Virus record (IMG/VR): IMGVR_UViG_3300044946_000175
Location: 1-64,000 of that record
Reading direction: 5' to 3' (one strand)
DNA: 64,000 bases
Origin: a virus
The translations under genes were made by a program, and so were the position numbers. This document shows, piece by piece, positions 32,726 through 41,531 of the stretch. Within the stretch, counting starts at the first letter, position 1, and the number at the start of each line of letters is the position of its first letter. The notes beneath the pieces are model-generated. The model had not been told where the DNA came from. It made no database searches and saw only the letters and a list, made by a program, of their open reading frames with translations.

Positions 32726-34135
32726 ATGGCAATCAATCTTACAGAACTATTTGAAAGCATTGGAAGGATTGGCCATACAGCGTATCTCATCAATATCGCT
32801 CAGGCTGGACAACCTCCTACTTTTGAGGAACTTGCAACCGAAGCATGGATGAATGAGCTTTGGATAGTCAATCTCATACAAACGTATGACACACTGATTC
32901 GCTCAGAGTCGGTTCCGATGGGGCAGTGGCAAGCTGCCGCTACTAACATCCTTCTCGGCATGGTGGCACTAGCAGATCCTACCTTCGGGGGTGGTGTTTC
33001 GAATGCTTTAGGTTATATCTACAATCAAATGGTCGCCCAGGGACAGACAGTCAAAGAAGCAGCACTTGGGTCATCCTATACACCGTTTACAACGAATATA
33101 GGTAGTGGGAATGTCTGCGTGGTTCTGGTCCGTGCTGATGGTATGTCTCTTCAGAATACAGTTCCCGAGACAGGTCAGTTATCCATCACTGCTGACAGTT
33201 TCACGGGCGGCGCGACGGTCGGTCAGGAGCCGTGGCAGTACGTGGGAGTTCCCAATCTCTCATCGCAAGGAACGGGAGTTCCGACCGGAATCTGGAACTG
33301 GGACTGGCCTACCGGATCGGGTGTAGTTGTCGGTGGTAATTGCATTTCTGCTTTACAAAACGCATCTGCATCCGGTAACTATCTCACCAACGGAGCATTT
33401 TCTAATTGGAACGCCACACCAGCACCATCGAATTGGAATCTTTTGACTGGAATCTGGGGAGTAACGGCTCAGCAGTCTTCTACCTCACTCGTTACTGGTG
33501 GTTTTTCTGTACAGTTTAATGTTGGTGCGACTAATGAGTTGACGCAACAGTTCGGATCATCAGCTACGACTGGGGCTGCTGCCGGAACGACAGTCCTTCC
33601 GACTTCTTATGCAGGTTATGCCTTTAACATCTTCCTGAGATCGACTGGCGTAATGACTGGAGGTGTGTTAACCGTTTCTCTTGTCAATGCTGCAAACAAT
33701 GCAGTAATTAACGATCAGGCAGGAAACCCACAAACATTTAATATTAACTTGTCTGGGCTGTCATCAGCCGAATGGACACCCTTCACGATTCCATTCCGCC
33801 TTCCAACCAATCCGCCAGAAAATTATCAACTAGCGCTTACGACCTCAACACCACCGGCGGGAGCGAATCTTTTGCTGGACTGTGCGGCTTTTTGTGCTCC
33901 TATTAATCTCTATGTTGGGGGGCCGAATCTTGCAGTATTCTCCAACCCATCTGCTCCTTTTCATGCCGTTCCTTTGCAAGATGGGTGGTCGGTTGTGTTG
34001 ACGAATGATCGCGGAGGGTCGCAGTATCTCGCAACCATGCAGGCTTTGTGGAATAGGCTATTTCAGGCTCCTGGTTTGATTTTACCATACGCGGCAAGCC
34101 CGACATTGCCGGATACTCTAATTACCAATCCGTAG
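32726..34135 (+). CDS. Tail protein with carbohydrate-binding-like domain
   Basis: A 469-residue product starting 6 nt after the previous stop. Residues 1-120 are helical. Residues about 215-390 begin LTNGAFSNWN and continue as a jelly-roll-like beta domain with the N-x-x-NG-x-FS-x-W opening seen in CBM4/9-type carbohydrate-binding modules. It may touch host surface sugars. Its 3' end overlaps an opposing small gene by 14 nt. Confidence 0.55.
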   Translation: MAINLTELFESIGRIGHTAYLINIAQAGQPPTFEELATEAWMNELWIVNLIQTYDTLIRSESVPMGQWQAAATNILLGMVALADPTFGGGVSNALGYIYNQMVAQGQTVKEAALGSSYTPFTTNIGSGNVCVVLVRADGMSLQNTVPETGQLSITADSFTGGATVGQEPWQYVGVPNLSSQGTGVPTGIWNWDWPTGSGVVVGGNCISALQNASASGNYLTNGAFSNWNATPAPSNWNLLTGIWGVTAQQSSTSLVTGGFSVQFNVGATNELTQQFGSSATTGAAAGTTVLPTSYAGYAFNIFLRSTGVMTGGVLTVSLVNAANNAVINDQAGNPQTFNINLSGLSSAEWTPFTIPFRLPTNPPENYQLALTTSTPPAGANLLLDCAAFCAPINLYVGGPNLAVFSNPSAPFHAVPLQDGWSVVLTNDRGGSQYLATMQALWNRLFQAPGLILPYAASPTLPDTLITNP

Positions 34136-34334
34136 TTTGATAGGGACCAGAGCGGTTGAGTGGAATTGTTTGTCGGGCAACTAAATCTTCTGCACATCCG
34201 GCGGGAAGGATGATCCATTTGTAATCTCCTCCGACTGACATCTGAGCTTCGTTTAGATTGTCGAATTGCATTCGATCAATATAGCGACCTTGTGAATCTG
34301 TTTTCAAAGCCACATAGGGTTTAAAGAAATTCAT
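34122..34334 (-). CDS. Small minus-strand hypothetical protein
   Basis: A 70-residue product (YVALKTDSQGRYIDRMQFDNLNEAQ). Its ATG lies 6 nt after a TACAAT -10 with TTGCCT 16 bp upstream, so it probably has its own leaderless transcript within the tail operon. No family is recognised. Confidence 0.6.
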   Translation of the reverse strand: MNFFKPYVALKTDSQGRYIDRMQFDNLNEAQMSVGGDYKWIILPAGCAEDLVARQTIPLNRSGPYQTTDW

Positions 34335-34340
34335 TCTGTT

Positions 34341-34368
34341 ATTGTAGGATCTAGTAGATAAAAGGCAA
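34341..34368 (-). promoter_or_regulatory. Phage promoter TTGCCT-N16-TACAAT
   Basis: Minus strand: TTGCCT (34368-34363), 16-bp spacer, TACAAT (34346-34341), 6 nt to ATG 34334. An AAAAAGACAAAA half-repeat lies upstream. Confidence 0.7.
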
Positions 34369-34376
34369 TTTTATTT

Positions 34377-36527
34377 TTGTCTTTTTATAATGGTGCGGTT
34401 TTGTCTTGGAATTTCGTTCAATCGTCGAGCGATCAATTCGGAAGCGTCTCCACGACACAGACGCTTCCATACAACACCAATGTGACCGTTGGTGATCTAC
34501 TCATCGTTGATATTGGATTCACTTCCGGAATCTCTTTTGGCCCTCCGTCTGTAGCCGATTCTCAGGGCAATGTTTACGTAAGGACAGGATTTGAGCACGA
34601 TATCGGAAATACCATCGGGATTGCACAATACGTTGCCATCGCAAAAGCCACGGGAGCCAACACAGTATCGGTCACACCAACGACGACGACTCTTCTGACG
34701 TTTGCGATTCACGAATACAGCGGTAATGCAACTTCTGGTGTAATCGATATGCCAGAAACCAATACCGGAACTGCGGCCACGACGCTCACCACGGGCTCTA
34801 TTCCGGTCAACAATCCTGGGGAGATGATCCACGCTGCCTTTGCGCAGATTACGAGTTCACAAACTCCAACACAGGGAGCGGGCTTTACGATTCGGGAAGA
34901 TCAGACGGGTACACTATCTCAGATTGCTCTGTTCACCGAAGATGATTTTCCTGTCTCGACCGCCACTGCCGCGACAGCTACCGTTTCTCTGGGGGTGACC
35001 TATGTGGCTATCGGCACGTCTTTCTTACCGACAGGTCTGACCCCACCACCAGACTTGTCCGTCACTCAAGCGCAAGTACGTACTGTTCCCAACAAAATCT
35101 ATGTTAATGTTCCGCCTTCCGCGAACGATGTATCTATTCCGCCTCCTCCACCTCAGCCAGAAACAAATGTCAACTTCGTGGCGAGGGGCTACAAACCGAC
35201 GGTCATTACAAATGAAACGAGGCCGATATATTCGTTCATCCCGCAGGATATATCGACCATTCCAGAAACAAATGTCAACTTCGTGGCGAGGGGGTATAAA
35301 CAGACTAATCTTTTGCCTTCTCAGTCGTTTGCTCCGCACGACCAAACCATAATACCGAACGAGGCCGACACGAGTCTGACAATCATCGGGTATCATCCGA
35401 CTAGTCTCACGAGGCCAGTGCCGTCGTTCGCGCCAGAGGACCAGACGACTGTTCAAGAAACAAATGTCAATCTTGTGGTTCGTGGCTACCACCCAACTTC
35501 GATTTGGTCAGTGCCTCCGTTCGCGCCGCACGACCAGTCAAACGAGGCAGGTCCGAATTTCGTGGCGCGGGGCTACCATTCGGCTCCGATCTTATTCGCG
35601 CCTCCGTTCGCGCCTCACGATCAATTACCCGAAGAAAACCCACACCTGACCGTACGGGGTTACAAACCGACCAGTCTTACCAGGCCAGTCCCGTCGTTTG
35701 CCTATGAAGACATCCCGTTTTATCCCGAGATCGACTTCGTGGCGAGGGGCTACCGCCAGACCACGATCTGGTCGGTGCTTCCGACTGCTCCACACAATCA
35801 GTCGAATGAAGCAGCTACGAGCGAGACAGTACGCGGCTATCAAGCGACTAATCTTACGAGGCCGGTGCCTTCCTTCACTTCTGAAGATCAGACTACTGCG
35901 CAAGAGACGAACATCGACTTCGTGGCGCGGGGATACCATTCAATCACGATTCAGTCGGTGCTTTCATCCGCTCACGAAGATCATTCAAACGAGGAGAATC
36001 CGCACTTAGTCGTGCGGGGTTACAAGCCCACAACCATTACCAGACCAGTTCCATCGTTTTCTTATACAGACATCCCGTTCTATCCGGAAATCGACTTCGT
36101 GGCGCGTGGATATCAGCCTCCTCGCATCAACATGCCGACTGTGTTCGAAAACCAAACCGTCGTACCGACAGAGGCCAATACCAGTGAAATCGTAAGAGGC
36201 TATCAATCAACTAATCTCAATCGACCGTTTGCTTCCAAGGATGTGACTGCCTATCCAGAAACGATTGTCAACTTCACGGCAAAAGGCTACCAGCCGACCA
36301 GTCTCAACAAACCGGTGCCTTCATTCGCGCCTCACGATCAATCGGCGACTCCGAGTGAGGCCAACACGAGTCAAGTTGTTCTCGGTTATCAACCGACCAG
36401 TTTTAATATGCCGGTATCTCCATTTGCTCCCCAAGACCTGTCCTTTGTACCGACTATAGGGGCTTACGTTCTGCCAATCTTTGTATCATTAGTGGGTCTA
36501 AGAAGCTATCTGTCAAAGGATTCTTGA
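34377..36527 (+). CDS. Tail adhesin with fourteen GY repeats
   Basis: A 716-residue product; start uncertain (TTG 34377 or TTG 34401, no clear ribosome-binding site, a TATAAT at 34386-34391). Residues 1-220 are a Thr/Ser-rich beta domain. From about 260 to 690 there are fourteen copies of a roughly 27-31-residue unit: ETNVNFVARGY(K/H/Q)PTxL..RPVPSFAP-x-DQT with variations. The C-terminus is hydrophobic. The same repeat family forms the C-terminal half of the product at 41532. It is likely a fibre or adhesin shaft. Confidence 0.6.
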   Translation: MSFYNGAVLSWNFVQSSSDQFGSVSTTQTLPYNTNVTVGDLLIVDIGFTSGISFGPPSVADSQGNVYVRTGFEHDIGNTIGIAQYVAIAKATGANTVSVTPTTTTLLTFAIHEYSGNATSGVIDMPETNTGTAATTLTTGSIPVNNPGEMIHAAFAQITSSQTPTQGAGFTIREDQTGTLSQIALFTEDDFPVSTATAATATVSLGVTYVAIGTSFLPTGLTPPPDLSVTQAQVRTVPNKIYVNVPPSANDVSIPPPPPQPETNVNFVARGYKPTVITNETRPIYSFIPQDISTIPETNVNFVARGYKQTNLLPSQSFAPHDQTIIPNEADTSLTIIGYHPTSLTRPVPSFAPEDQTTVQETNVNLVVRGYHPTSIWSVPPFAPHDQSNEAGPNFVARGYHSAPILFAPPFAPHDQLPEENPHLTVRGYKPTSLTRPVPSFAYEDIPFYPEIDFVARGYRQTTIWSVLPTAPHNQSNEAATSETVRGYQATNLTRPVPSFTSEDQTTAQETNIDFVARGYHSITIQSVLSSAHEDHSNEENPHLVVRGYKPTTITRPVPSFSYTDIPFYPEIDFVARGYQPPRINMPTVFENQTVVPTEANTSEIVRGYQSTNLNRPFASKDVTAYPETIVNFTAKGYQPTSLNKPVPSFAPHDQSATPSEANTSQVVLGYQPTSFNMPVSPFAPQDLSFVPTIGAYVLPIFVSLVGLRSYLSKDS
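35158..36460 (+). repeat. GY-repeat array in first adhesin gene
   Basis: Fourteen degenerate in-frame units of about 80-95 bp, encoding V-x-GY-x-PT cores. DNA such as TTCGTGGCGAGGGGCTAC recurs nearly identically. It is a potential substrate for recombination within and between the two adhesin genes. Confidence 0.7.
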
Positions 36528-36564
36528 TAAAATTTCATTTTCTCTCTGCAAGAGGGTTTGTAGA

Positions 36565-37158
36565 ATGGACGGCGACGAGAAAGACACGTACGAAAAAGCA
36601 CTGGCTCGATTCGAGGCCGATCCGTGGAATGAAGACAAACTTCCTGATTGTCGGTTACACGAAAACAACCGTCCAATCGTCAAGAGCGAACGATATGGAC
36701 ACATGGCGGAAGTATTCTGCGCCAACTGCCATAAGGAAACCGGCGGGTTCGTGACGAATGAATGGGCACGGAAGATTTTTTACCTGTGCCCAAACTGTGA
36801 AAAGTGGGGTCGGGTTCCTGGACTGAAGACGATCCCCGAAGCTGTAGTTCGTGGTGAGGAGCCTCTGATTCCAGGAATGCCGATTGACTTCAGGTTTGAG
36901 GGCGATGTGACGACTCAAATAGCCATTATCAACGGTGACGGCAAGATTCTGTGGAACTCCGCCGTTCCATCCAATGGCATTCCTCATAGCCTGAACGTCA
37001 ACCTCGATGGTTCGATCAATACAACTGAGGGGCAGAAGATAATGCCCCCATTCCGCATTGCCGTGGTGGTTGTACCTGATGATATGGAAACGCCTGTGAT
37101 TCCGGTCGTCACACAACCGTCGATTACTTCACTCGATCTTTCTAGTCTTGGAGGGTAA
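36565..37158 (+). CDS. Zinc-ribbon tail-region protein
   Basis: A 197-residue product. CANC (Cys at about 52, 55) and CPNC (about 75, 78) form a zinc ribbon near the N-terminus. The C-terminal half is beta-rich (TTQIAIINGDGKILWNSAV). It sits between the adhesin and small structural genes. No known family is assigned. Confidence 0.5.
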   Translation: MDGDEKDTYEKALARFEADPWNEDKLPDCRLHENNRPIVKSERYGHMAEVFCANCHKETGGFVTNEWARKIFYLCPNCEKWGRVPGLKTIPEAVVRGEEPLIPGMPIDFRFEGDVTTQIAIINGDGKILWNSAVPSNGIPHSLNVNLDGSINTTEGQKIMPPFRIAVVVVPDDMETPVIPVVTQPSITSLDLSSLGG

Positions 37159-37161
37159 ACA

Positions 37162-37500
37162 ATGGCCAGTCAGAAGTGCAGCTTCATCGACCGCGACAAC
37201 AAACCGCTCGGTGAATTTGAAGTGGAGTATCTGGATCAGGCCACGGCGAATGTTCCGGGAGCACGTCAAGTGCTTCCCGGCTGCGTCGCAATGCCTGATG
37301 GTCGGGTATTCATGCGCAAGAACGAGAACTCCGATCAGTATCTCGAAACCGCGCGTCCTTGCAACCTCATCTTCGCGGACGGCAAGAAGGAGCCGGTGTC
37401 GATCTTCCAGCCATCTCCGCCAGTCGTGACCAAAGGCGGGAAGACATTCAAGCGACTCAATGAGGATTTGTACAAAGAGGTCGTGGCTGCGGCGCTTTGA
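37162..37500 (+). CDS. Hypothetical structural-region protein
   Basis: A 112-residue product behind a strong GGAGG, 3 nt after the preceding stop. It is compact alpha/beta (CSFIDRDNKPLGEFEVEYLD). No family is recognised. Confidence 0.55.
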   Translation: MASQKCSFIDRDNKPLGEFEVEYLDQATANVPGARQVLPGCVAMPDGRVFMRKNENSDQYLETARPCNLIFADGKKEPVSIFQPSPPVVTKGGKTFKRLNEDLYKEVVAAAL

Positions 37501-37607
37501 GATTAACTTGAGGTGGAATTGATCACTCCTGCCTCTTGCGAACCTGGAATCGTACAAGACTTTGTTTTTGAAGCCATCTTTGATTCCATGCTCACGAGGA
37601 CAGTCGC

Positions 37608-38111
37608 ATGTACTATTTCCGCATCAACGGTCCAGCCGCCGGTCCACCTACTTTCACATCCAATGGATCGGCACTGACAGAATCCGATCACTATCGACTC
37701 CTGACCGTTGCTGAGCAAGAAACGGCCAAGCTCATGGAGGTGATGGGCACGGCACGCTCCGGTACGGCTGGCGGTGGTTCTCTTCGCGGTCGGCGCTACG
37801 GCACGCCCTCCTCGTCCGGCACATCAGTGACTCCGGCTCCGGTGAATCCCGGTACAGGAATCAATAGCGTCGTCATTGCTGCCGGAACGACAGCCTTTAC
37901 CGCACCCACGGCAGGCAGCACGGCAACGAATCTCCTCTCCATCGGTCTGGCTCAGACTGGTGGTCAAGGTGGTTGGGTGACTCCATTCGATGGGGCTGGT
38001 ATCGATCTGATGCCCAATGGTGGGGCGAACGGGAACTTCGATATCCTCTCGATCTTCAACGCTGCTTCGGTCACGTTTGATTGCTCGTTAGGATTTAGAG
38101 AGGGCAGCTAA
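37608..38111 (+). CDS. Gly/Thr-rich structural-region protein
   Basis: A 167-residue product behind GAGGA. A short N-terminal beta segment (MYYFRINGPAAGPP) is followed by Ala/Gly/Thr-rich sequence typical of phage tail or fibre components. Position supports a virion role; no family is recognised. Confidence 0.5.
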   Translation: MYYFRINGPAAGPPTFTSNGSALTESDHYRLLTVAEQETAKLMEVMGTARSGTAGGGSLRGRRYGTPSSSGTSVTPAPVNPGTGINSVVIAAGTTAFTAPTAGSTATNLLSIGLAQTGGQGGWVTPFDGAGIDLMPNGGANGNFDILSIFNAASVTFDCSLGFREGS

Positions 38112-38132
38112 TTCCCGAACTAAACGCGGGCT

Positions 38133-38735
38133 TTATGTGACATGCTTCCATCTGGCCCGCGTCACAGCGCCTCGTACTGCACCAAATGGTTTATTATATT
38201 TTCTACAAATCTGAGTAATCATAGCTCCACTATCGTATTCGATTCGCATAATTCGAACCAGGTCTTCCGTTAGTACGGCATTTCCATTACCTTCTCCGCG
38301 ACTGCTTGTTCCGTGTTTTATTTTGTCTGCTGCATTGCCTTGCGGTGTATCCCATCTGAGATTGGATAATTTATTGTTTTGCTGATCGCCATCGTTATGG
38401 CATCCTTCCATTCCAAGCGGACGAGGGCCAACGAACGCTTCAAGAACTAGACAATGAACGAGAATTTCCTTTCTGTAGTAATGGCGGTAAAGACCAAATA
38501 TTGAATACGATTTGTTATTTAACCTTGATTTACGTCGTTTCCATACAGTTCCGACTATTAAGACTGATCCGCTTCCGTTACCTTTGCCTCTTTTGCCGTG
38601 ATATGAACAATTCCAAACCGATCCGTCATCCCCTACTCGATAGCCTGGAAATCCCATAAAATCCAGCTTGCGGTAACAAACATCGTTTTCAGGATCGCAA
38701 TGGAATTCTGGAATGCTAGAATAGCCGTCTGACAT
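38133..38735 (-). CDS. HNH homing endonuclease (copy B)
   Basis: A 200-residue minus-strand protein from ATG 38735 (GGAG 8 nt upstream). It shares DVCYRKLDFMGFPGYRVGDDGSV with copy A (24263-24850), then HCLVLEAFVGPRP, CHNDGDQQNNKLSNLRW and a C-terminal helix-turn-helix-like tail. An upstream in-frame start at 38798 would translate through a 12-bp hairpin and is rejected. Both copies share the leader GGAGCAAA..CCATG. Confidence 0.8.
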   Translation of the reverse strand: MSDGYSSIPEFHCDPENDVCYRKLDFMGFPGYRVGDDGSVWNCSYHGKRGKGNGSGSVLIVGTVWKRRKSRLNNKSYSIFGLYRHYYRKEILVHCLVLEAFVGPRPLGMEGCHNDGDQQNNKLSNLRWDTPQGNAADKIKHGTSSRGEGNGNAVLTEDLVRIMRIEYDSGAMITQICRKYNKPFGAVRGAVTRARWKHVT

Positions 38736-38765
38736 GGCCTTTGCTCCAGTTAAGCAAGGTTGTGT

Positions 38766-38796
38766 GGGTGCGGGTGACAGGGGATCACCCGCACCC
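38766..38796. terminator. Perfect 12-bp hairpin
   Basis: GGGTGCGGGTGA at 38766-38777 pairs perfectly with TCACCCGCACCC at 38785-38796 (7-nt loop), followed on the plus strand by AAATTTTATG. It is a strong terminator candidate upstream of the next plus-strand gene. It occupies the same relative position as the hairpin beside HNH copy A. Confidence 0.65.
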
Positions 38797-38853
38797 AAAT
38801 TTTATGAAACAGTCGGAGTGAGGAAAGTGCCGAGTCCTCCAGGCAACGCTTTA

Positions 38854-39171
38854 ATGTCTGGTTCGTGTCAAAAGTCTGCCGGAGACCGCGTTCGCATCCC
38901 GACAGATTATGGGAATGAAAATCTCCTCGTCGATAACGCACAAGTCGTCAACGGCGTTCTTGTTTTGCCTTATTCGATAGTCGCATTTAGTGTTACTGCC
39001 ACTCCGGCAGACCTCACCGTAACTGGTGTACAATTGGATAGTCAATACCAGATTTCAGCATTGATTTCAGGAGGTACTTCAGGACAAACTTATTTTATTA
39101 CTTATTCAATCACTCTTTCCGATCCGGACCAGACGACTATCGTGCGCACCGGCGCTCTTCAGGTGTTGTGA
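38854..39171 (+). CDS. Beta-rich structural-region protein
   Basis: A 105-residue product from ATG 38854; the upstream open frame crosses the hairpin and is antisense to the HNH start, so it is not used. VSYSITLSDP-like strands and short repeats suggest an Ig-like or beta-sandwich fold, as found in tail proteins. It ends just before the next gene. Confidence 0.5.
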   Translation: MSGSCQKSAGDRVRIPTDYGNENLLVDNAQVVNGVLVLPYSIVAFSVTATPADLTVTGVQLDSQYQISALISGGTSGQTYFITYSITLSDPDQTTIVRTGALQVL

Positions 39172-39182
39172 AAAGGCAACTT

Positions 39183-39833
39183 ATGAGCATCCCTCCTTCA
39201 CCGACTGATCCGCTCTATCAAGACGAACCACAACCGTTTGGTTCGATGGGTTTCCCTCAAGAATTTCTCGAAGACATTCGCATGCAAATCGTCAACGCAA
39301 GCGGCACTTCTGGACTTACCAAGGATAAAGTTTTTTGGAGCCGACACAGCACTACCTCCCATCTGAAATTTCCGCCCGCCGATCAGTTCGTGGCGCTCTC
39401 GCTTCCTTCTATGATGGTCAATCAAAACTATGTGACGGGTGGGGGAGTTTACAATACTCAGTTCGACGGGACAGTTCTCGTCAGAATTTTCGACAGGATT
39501 GAGTCGGACATCGAGAACCGAGACGCCAATCAACTTACCGATCAGGTATTGGGGCAGTTGAAATTCAGCCAACAAATACTAACTTGTCTTCAGACCTGGA
39601 ATGGGCCGATAGATAACGAAGACGGCGATTCGGTCTTCAATCGCCCTATGCGTCTGATCGGGTCCATCGACCTGCCCGACAGAGATGGACCGAACGGCAC
39701 GCGGTGGGGGATCACGCAGGCACGTTTCGAACTACCGTTTGTGGCCGACCTCAGTTATCCTTATCCGTCTGGCGGAAGTCCTCCTCCTGTTCTCACAGGT
39801 CCAAATTATTGGTCACGTAACTACTTTGGTTGA
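39183..39833 (+). CDS. Putative tail-completion or baseplate protein
   Basis: A 216-residue product from ATG 39183, chosen because the AAAAGGCAACTT leader matches the recurrent start motif; GTG 39168 is in frame too. It is mixed alpha/beta with FDGTVLVRIFDRIESDIENRDANQL and a Pro-rich end. Position suggests a tail-terminator-like protein, unproven. Confidence 0.5.
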   Translation: MSIPPSPTDPLYQDEPQPFGSMGFPQEFLEDIRMQIVNASGTSGLTKDKVFWSRHSTTSHLKFPPADQFVALSLPSMMVNQNYVTGGGVYNTQFDGTVLVRIFDRIESDIENRDANQLTDQVLGQLKFSQQILTCLQTWNGPIDNEDGDSVFNRPMRLIGSIDLPDRDGPNGTRWGITQARFELPFVADLSYPYPSGGSPPPVLTGPNYWSRNYFG

Positions 39834-39837
39834 TAGA

Positions 39838-39936
39838 ATGATCAACGTCGTCAAGGGAATCTTTGTGTGTTTGCTCTCAGCCGCCCTCGTGGGCGGATTG
39901 GGATTAATAGCTTTGTGTTTGCTATTTCACAAATAA
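39838..39936 (+). CDS. 32-residue membrane peptide
   Basis: ATG 39838, stop 39934-39936. Almost entirely hydrophobic (GIFVCLLSAALVGGLGLIALCLLF). It lies in the short gap between two tail genes. Small hydrophobic peptides can act as holin-like proteins, but nothing here proves it. Confidence 0.4.
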   Translation: MINVVKGIFVCLLSAALVGGLGLIALCLLFHK

Positions 39937-39947
39937 AGGGGATACTC

Positions 39948-40691
39948 ATGCTTCGAGCAAAATGGATTAGTTTGTCTCTACTAGTTTGCCTTTTCGCCAT
40001 TATCATCGGCTCGACCAACGCCGAAGCCGGTCCATTCAGGCGATTCAAAGAAAGACGGCAAGCAACAGCTTGCGCGACTGCACCTTCGGCTACGCTGACG
40101 ATTCCATTTGCGAAGGTCGGCCCGGACGCACTGACGCTTGCGAAAGTCCGCAGCGCCTCTCTCAAGGCAAAGGCTCTCGCGACCGCTCCGAAGAAAGCAA
40201 CTACCAACGCCGTACCCGTCCAGATCAGCCTGAATGCGGGAGTGTTGTCGATTACCGCTTCACCAGGAGGAGCACTCGCGGAGATCACCGGTACACCGGC
40301 AAATATTTCCGTCTACTGGGTCGGGATCGCAACAGGACTGTCGAACACCCAGACGTTCGGTCCCGTCAACTCAATCCAGTTCTTCGGGGCAACTGATACT
40401 GGAGCGTTCAACGAATACCTCAACTTCACGGCAGTTTCCGATAGTGCTGTTTTTGCTGGAGCGAACGTCGAGAACATTTTTTATGGCTGCTTCGGCGGCG
40501 GTCTTTCCTCGTCGGTCACCACATCCGCGAGTTGCTTCAACGAGATTGTGACGATGTCCGCAACGACATCGGTTACAGTCATCGGATCAACTCCGACCGG
40601 TGCCGTTATTCCCTATTACAGTGGCGGGACCGTGAACCTCACGCCTTCCAATCTCGCCAGCAATCCGAATTGGTACGTGTATCAGAATTAG
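39948..40691 (+). CDS. Secreted-type protein in the tail region
   Basis: A 247-residue product from ATG 39948 (AAAGGGGAT upstream). A Sec signal peptide (WISLSLLVCLFAIIIGSTNAEA) is followed by a basic PFRRFKERRQ segment, a style common in planctomycete exported proteins. A beta-rich C-terminal domain follows. The C-terminal part resembles its neighbours in composition. Confidence 0.55.
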   Translation: MLRAKWISLSLLVCLFAIIIGSTNAEAGPFRRFKERRQATACATAPSATLTIPFAKVGPDALTLAKVRSASLKAKALATAPKKATTNAVPVQISLNAGVLSITASPGGALAEITGTPANISVYWVGIATGLSNTQTFGPVNSIQFFGATDTGAFNEYLNFTAVSDSAVFAGANVENIFYGCFGGGLSSSVTTSASCFNEIVTMSATTSVTVIGSTPTGAVIPYYSGGTVNLTPSNLASNPNWYVYQN

Positions 40692-40728
40692 TTTTTGATC
40701 TTCCTGAAGTCGCCCAAGGTTTTCGTCA

Positions 40729-41220
40729 ATGGCTGGTGGGCCTCTCGCACCCTGGAGTATCGATTTAAGCCAGGGTTCCGGGAACCTCTCTTCGCAACTC
40801 TACGTACCAGCAACAAATACTAACGGTGCAGGTAGTATTGAGGGTATCGGAGTTGTAGCTTCGCTTGCAACCGATTCTCCAGCTATCCTCAAATTCCTCA
40901 TGCCAGCGGGCTCGATTCCGAGCGGTACGTTGAAGCTCTGTCTTGACGGTTTTGCGAACGCCACGACTGGTACGGCCAAAGTCACCGTAAAGGATATCAA
41001 TGTCGCGGCGGGAAACAGTCTCGGTACGGCTTCGTTGACTTCAGAGACTCAGCTTTCTCAAACGTGGGCAACAGCCGACATCATCGTGCGGAACAAGATC
41101 GTATTGACCAGCACACCGAATCCACTTGACTGGCTCATTGTCGTTCTGGATTTCAATGCGACTGGTTGGACTTTGGCACAGAATAGTGTGTGGGTGCCAA
41201 GTGCGATTTGGGAGCCATAA
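40729..41220 (+). CDS. Beta-rich virion-type protein
   Basis: A 163-residue product behind AAGG. Gly/Ser/Thr-rich beta sequence (GSGNLSSQLYVPATN, GTLKLCLDGFANATTGTAKVTV). It has the look of a tail fibre or receptor-binding component. The next ATG is 1 nt after its stop. Confidence 0.5.
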   Translation: MAGGPLAPWSIDLSQGSGNLSSQLYVPATNTNGAGSIEGIGVVASLATDSPAILKFLMPAGSIPSGTLKLCLDGFANATTGTAKVTVKDINVAAGNSLGTASLTSETQLSQTWATADIIVRNKIVLTSTPNPLDWLIVVLDFNATGWTLAQNSVWVPSAIWEP

Positions 41221-41221
41221 C

Positions 41222-41515
41222 ATGCCCATCCTCAATTCAACTCAGATCGCGGCGGCAGCCCGGAACTGTGCGAATGTTCTGTTCGTCATTCCTGGCGCAA
41301 CCGCCATTCTTAATCTCACCCAACTCATAACAGCAGTTACAGCTTGCGATACTGCAATGAGTCTCACCCCAGCAGCGTTTGCCTCTACCTACAGTTCAGC
41401 AGGTAACGTCGCTGCCGGTCTTGGGACGGCGATCTTTGCATCCGTTTCTGGAATAACTCAGGCGCAAGCCGCCGTGGTGTTAGAGTCTTGGACTCAGCAG
41501 GCGGCATTGGTTTAA
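41222..41515 (+). CDS. Small Ala-rich structural-region protein
   Basis: A 97-residue product from ATG 41222, immediately after the previous stop. Helical and Ala/Thr-rich (QIAAAARNCANVLFVIPGATAILNLTQLITAV). No family is recognised. Confidence 0.5.
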   Translation: MPILNSTQIAAAARNCANVLFVIPGATAILNLTQLITAVTACDTAMSLTPAAFASTYSSAGNVAAGLGTAIFASVSGITQAQAAVVLESWTQQAALV

Positions 41516-41531
41516 TTCGAGGACGTGAAGT

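Noticed and set aside
35158-36460. CRISPR-like direct repeats
   Set aside because: Units are in frame, protein-coding and degenerate, without constant spacers.
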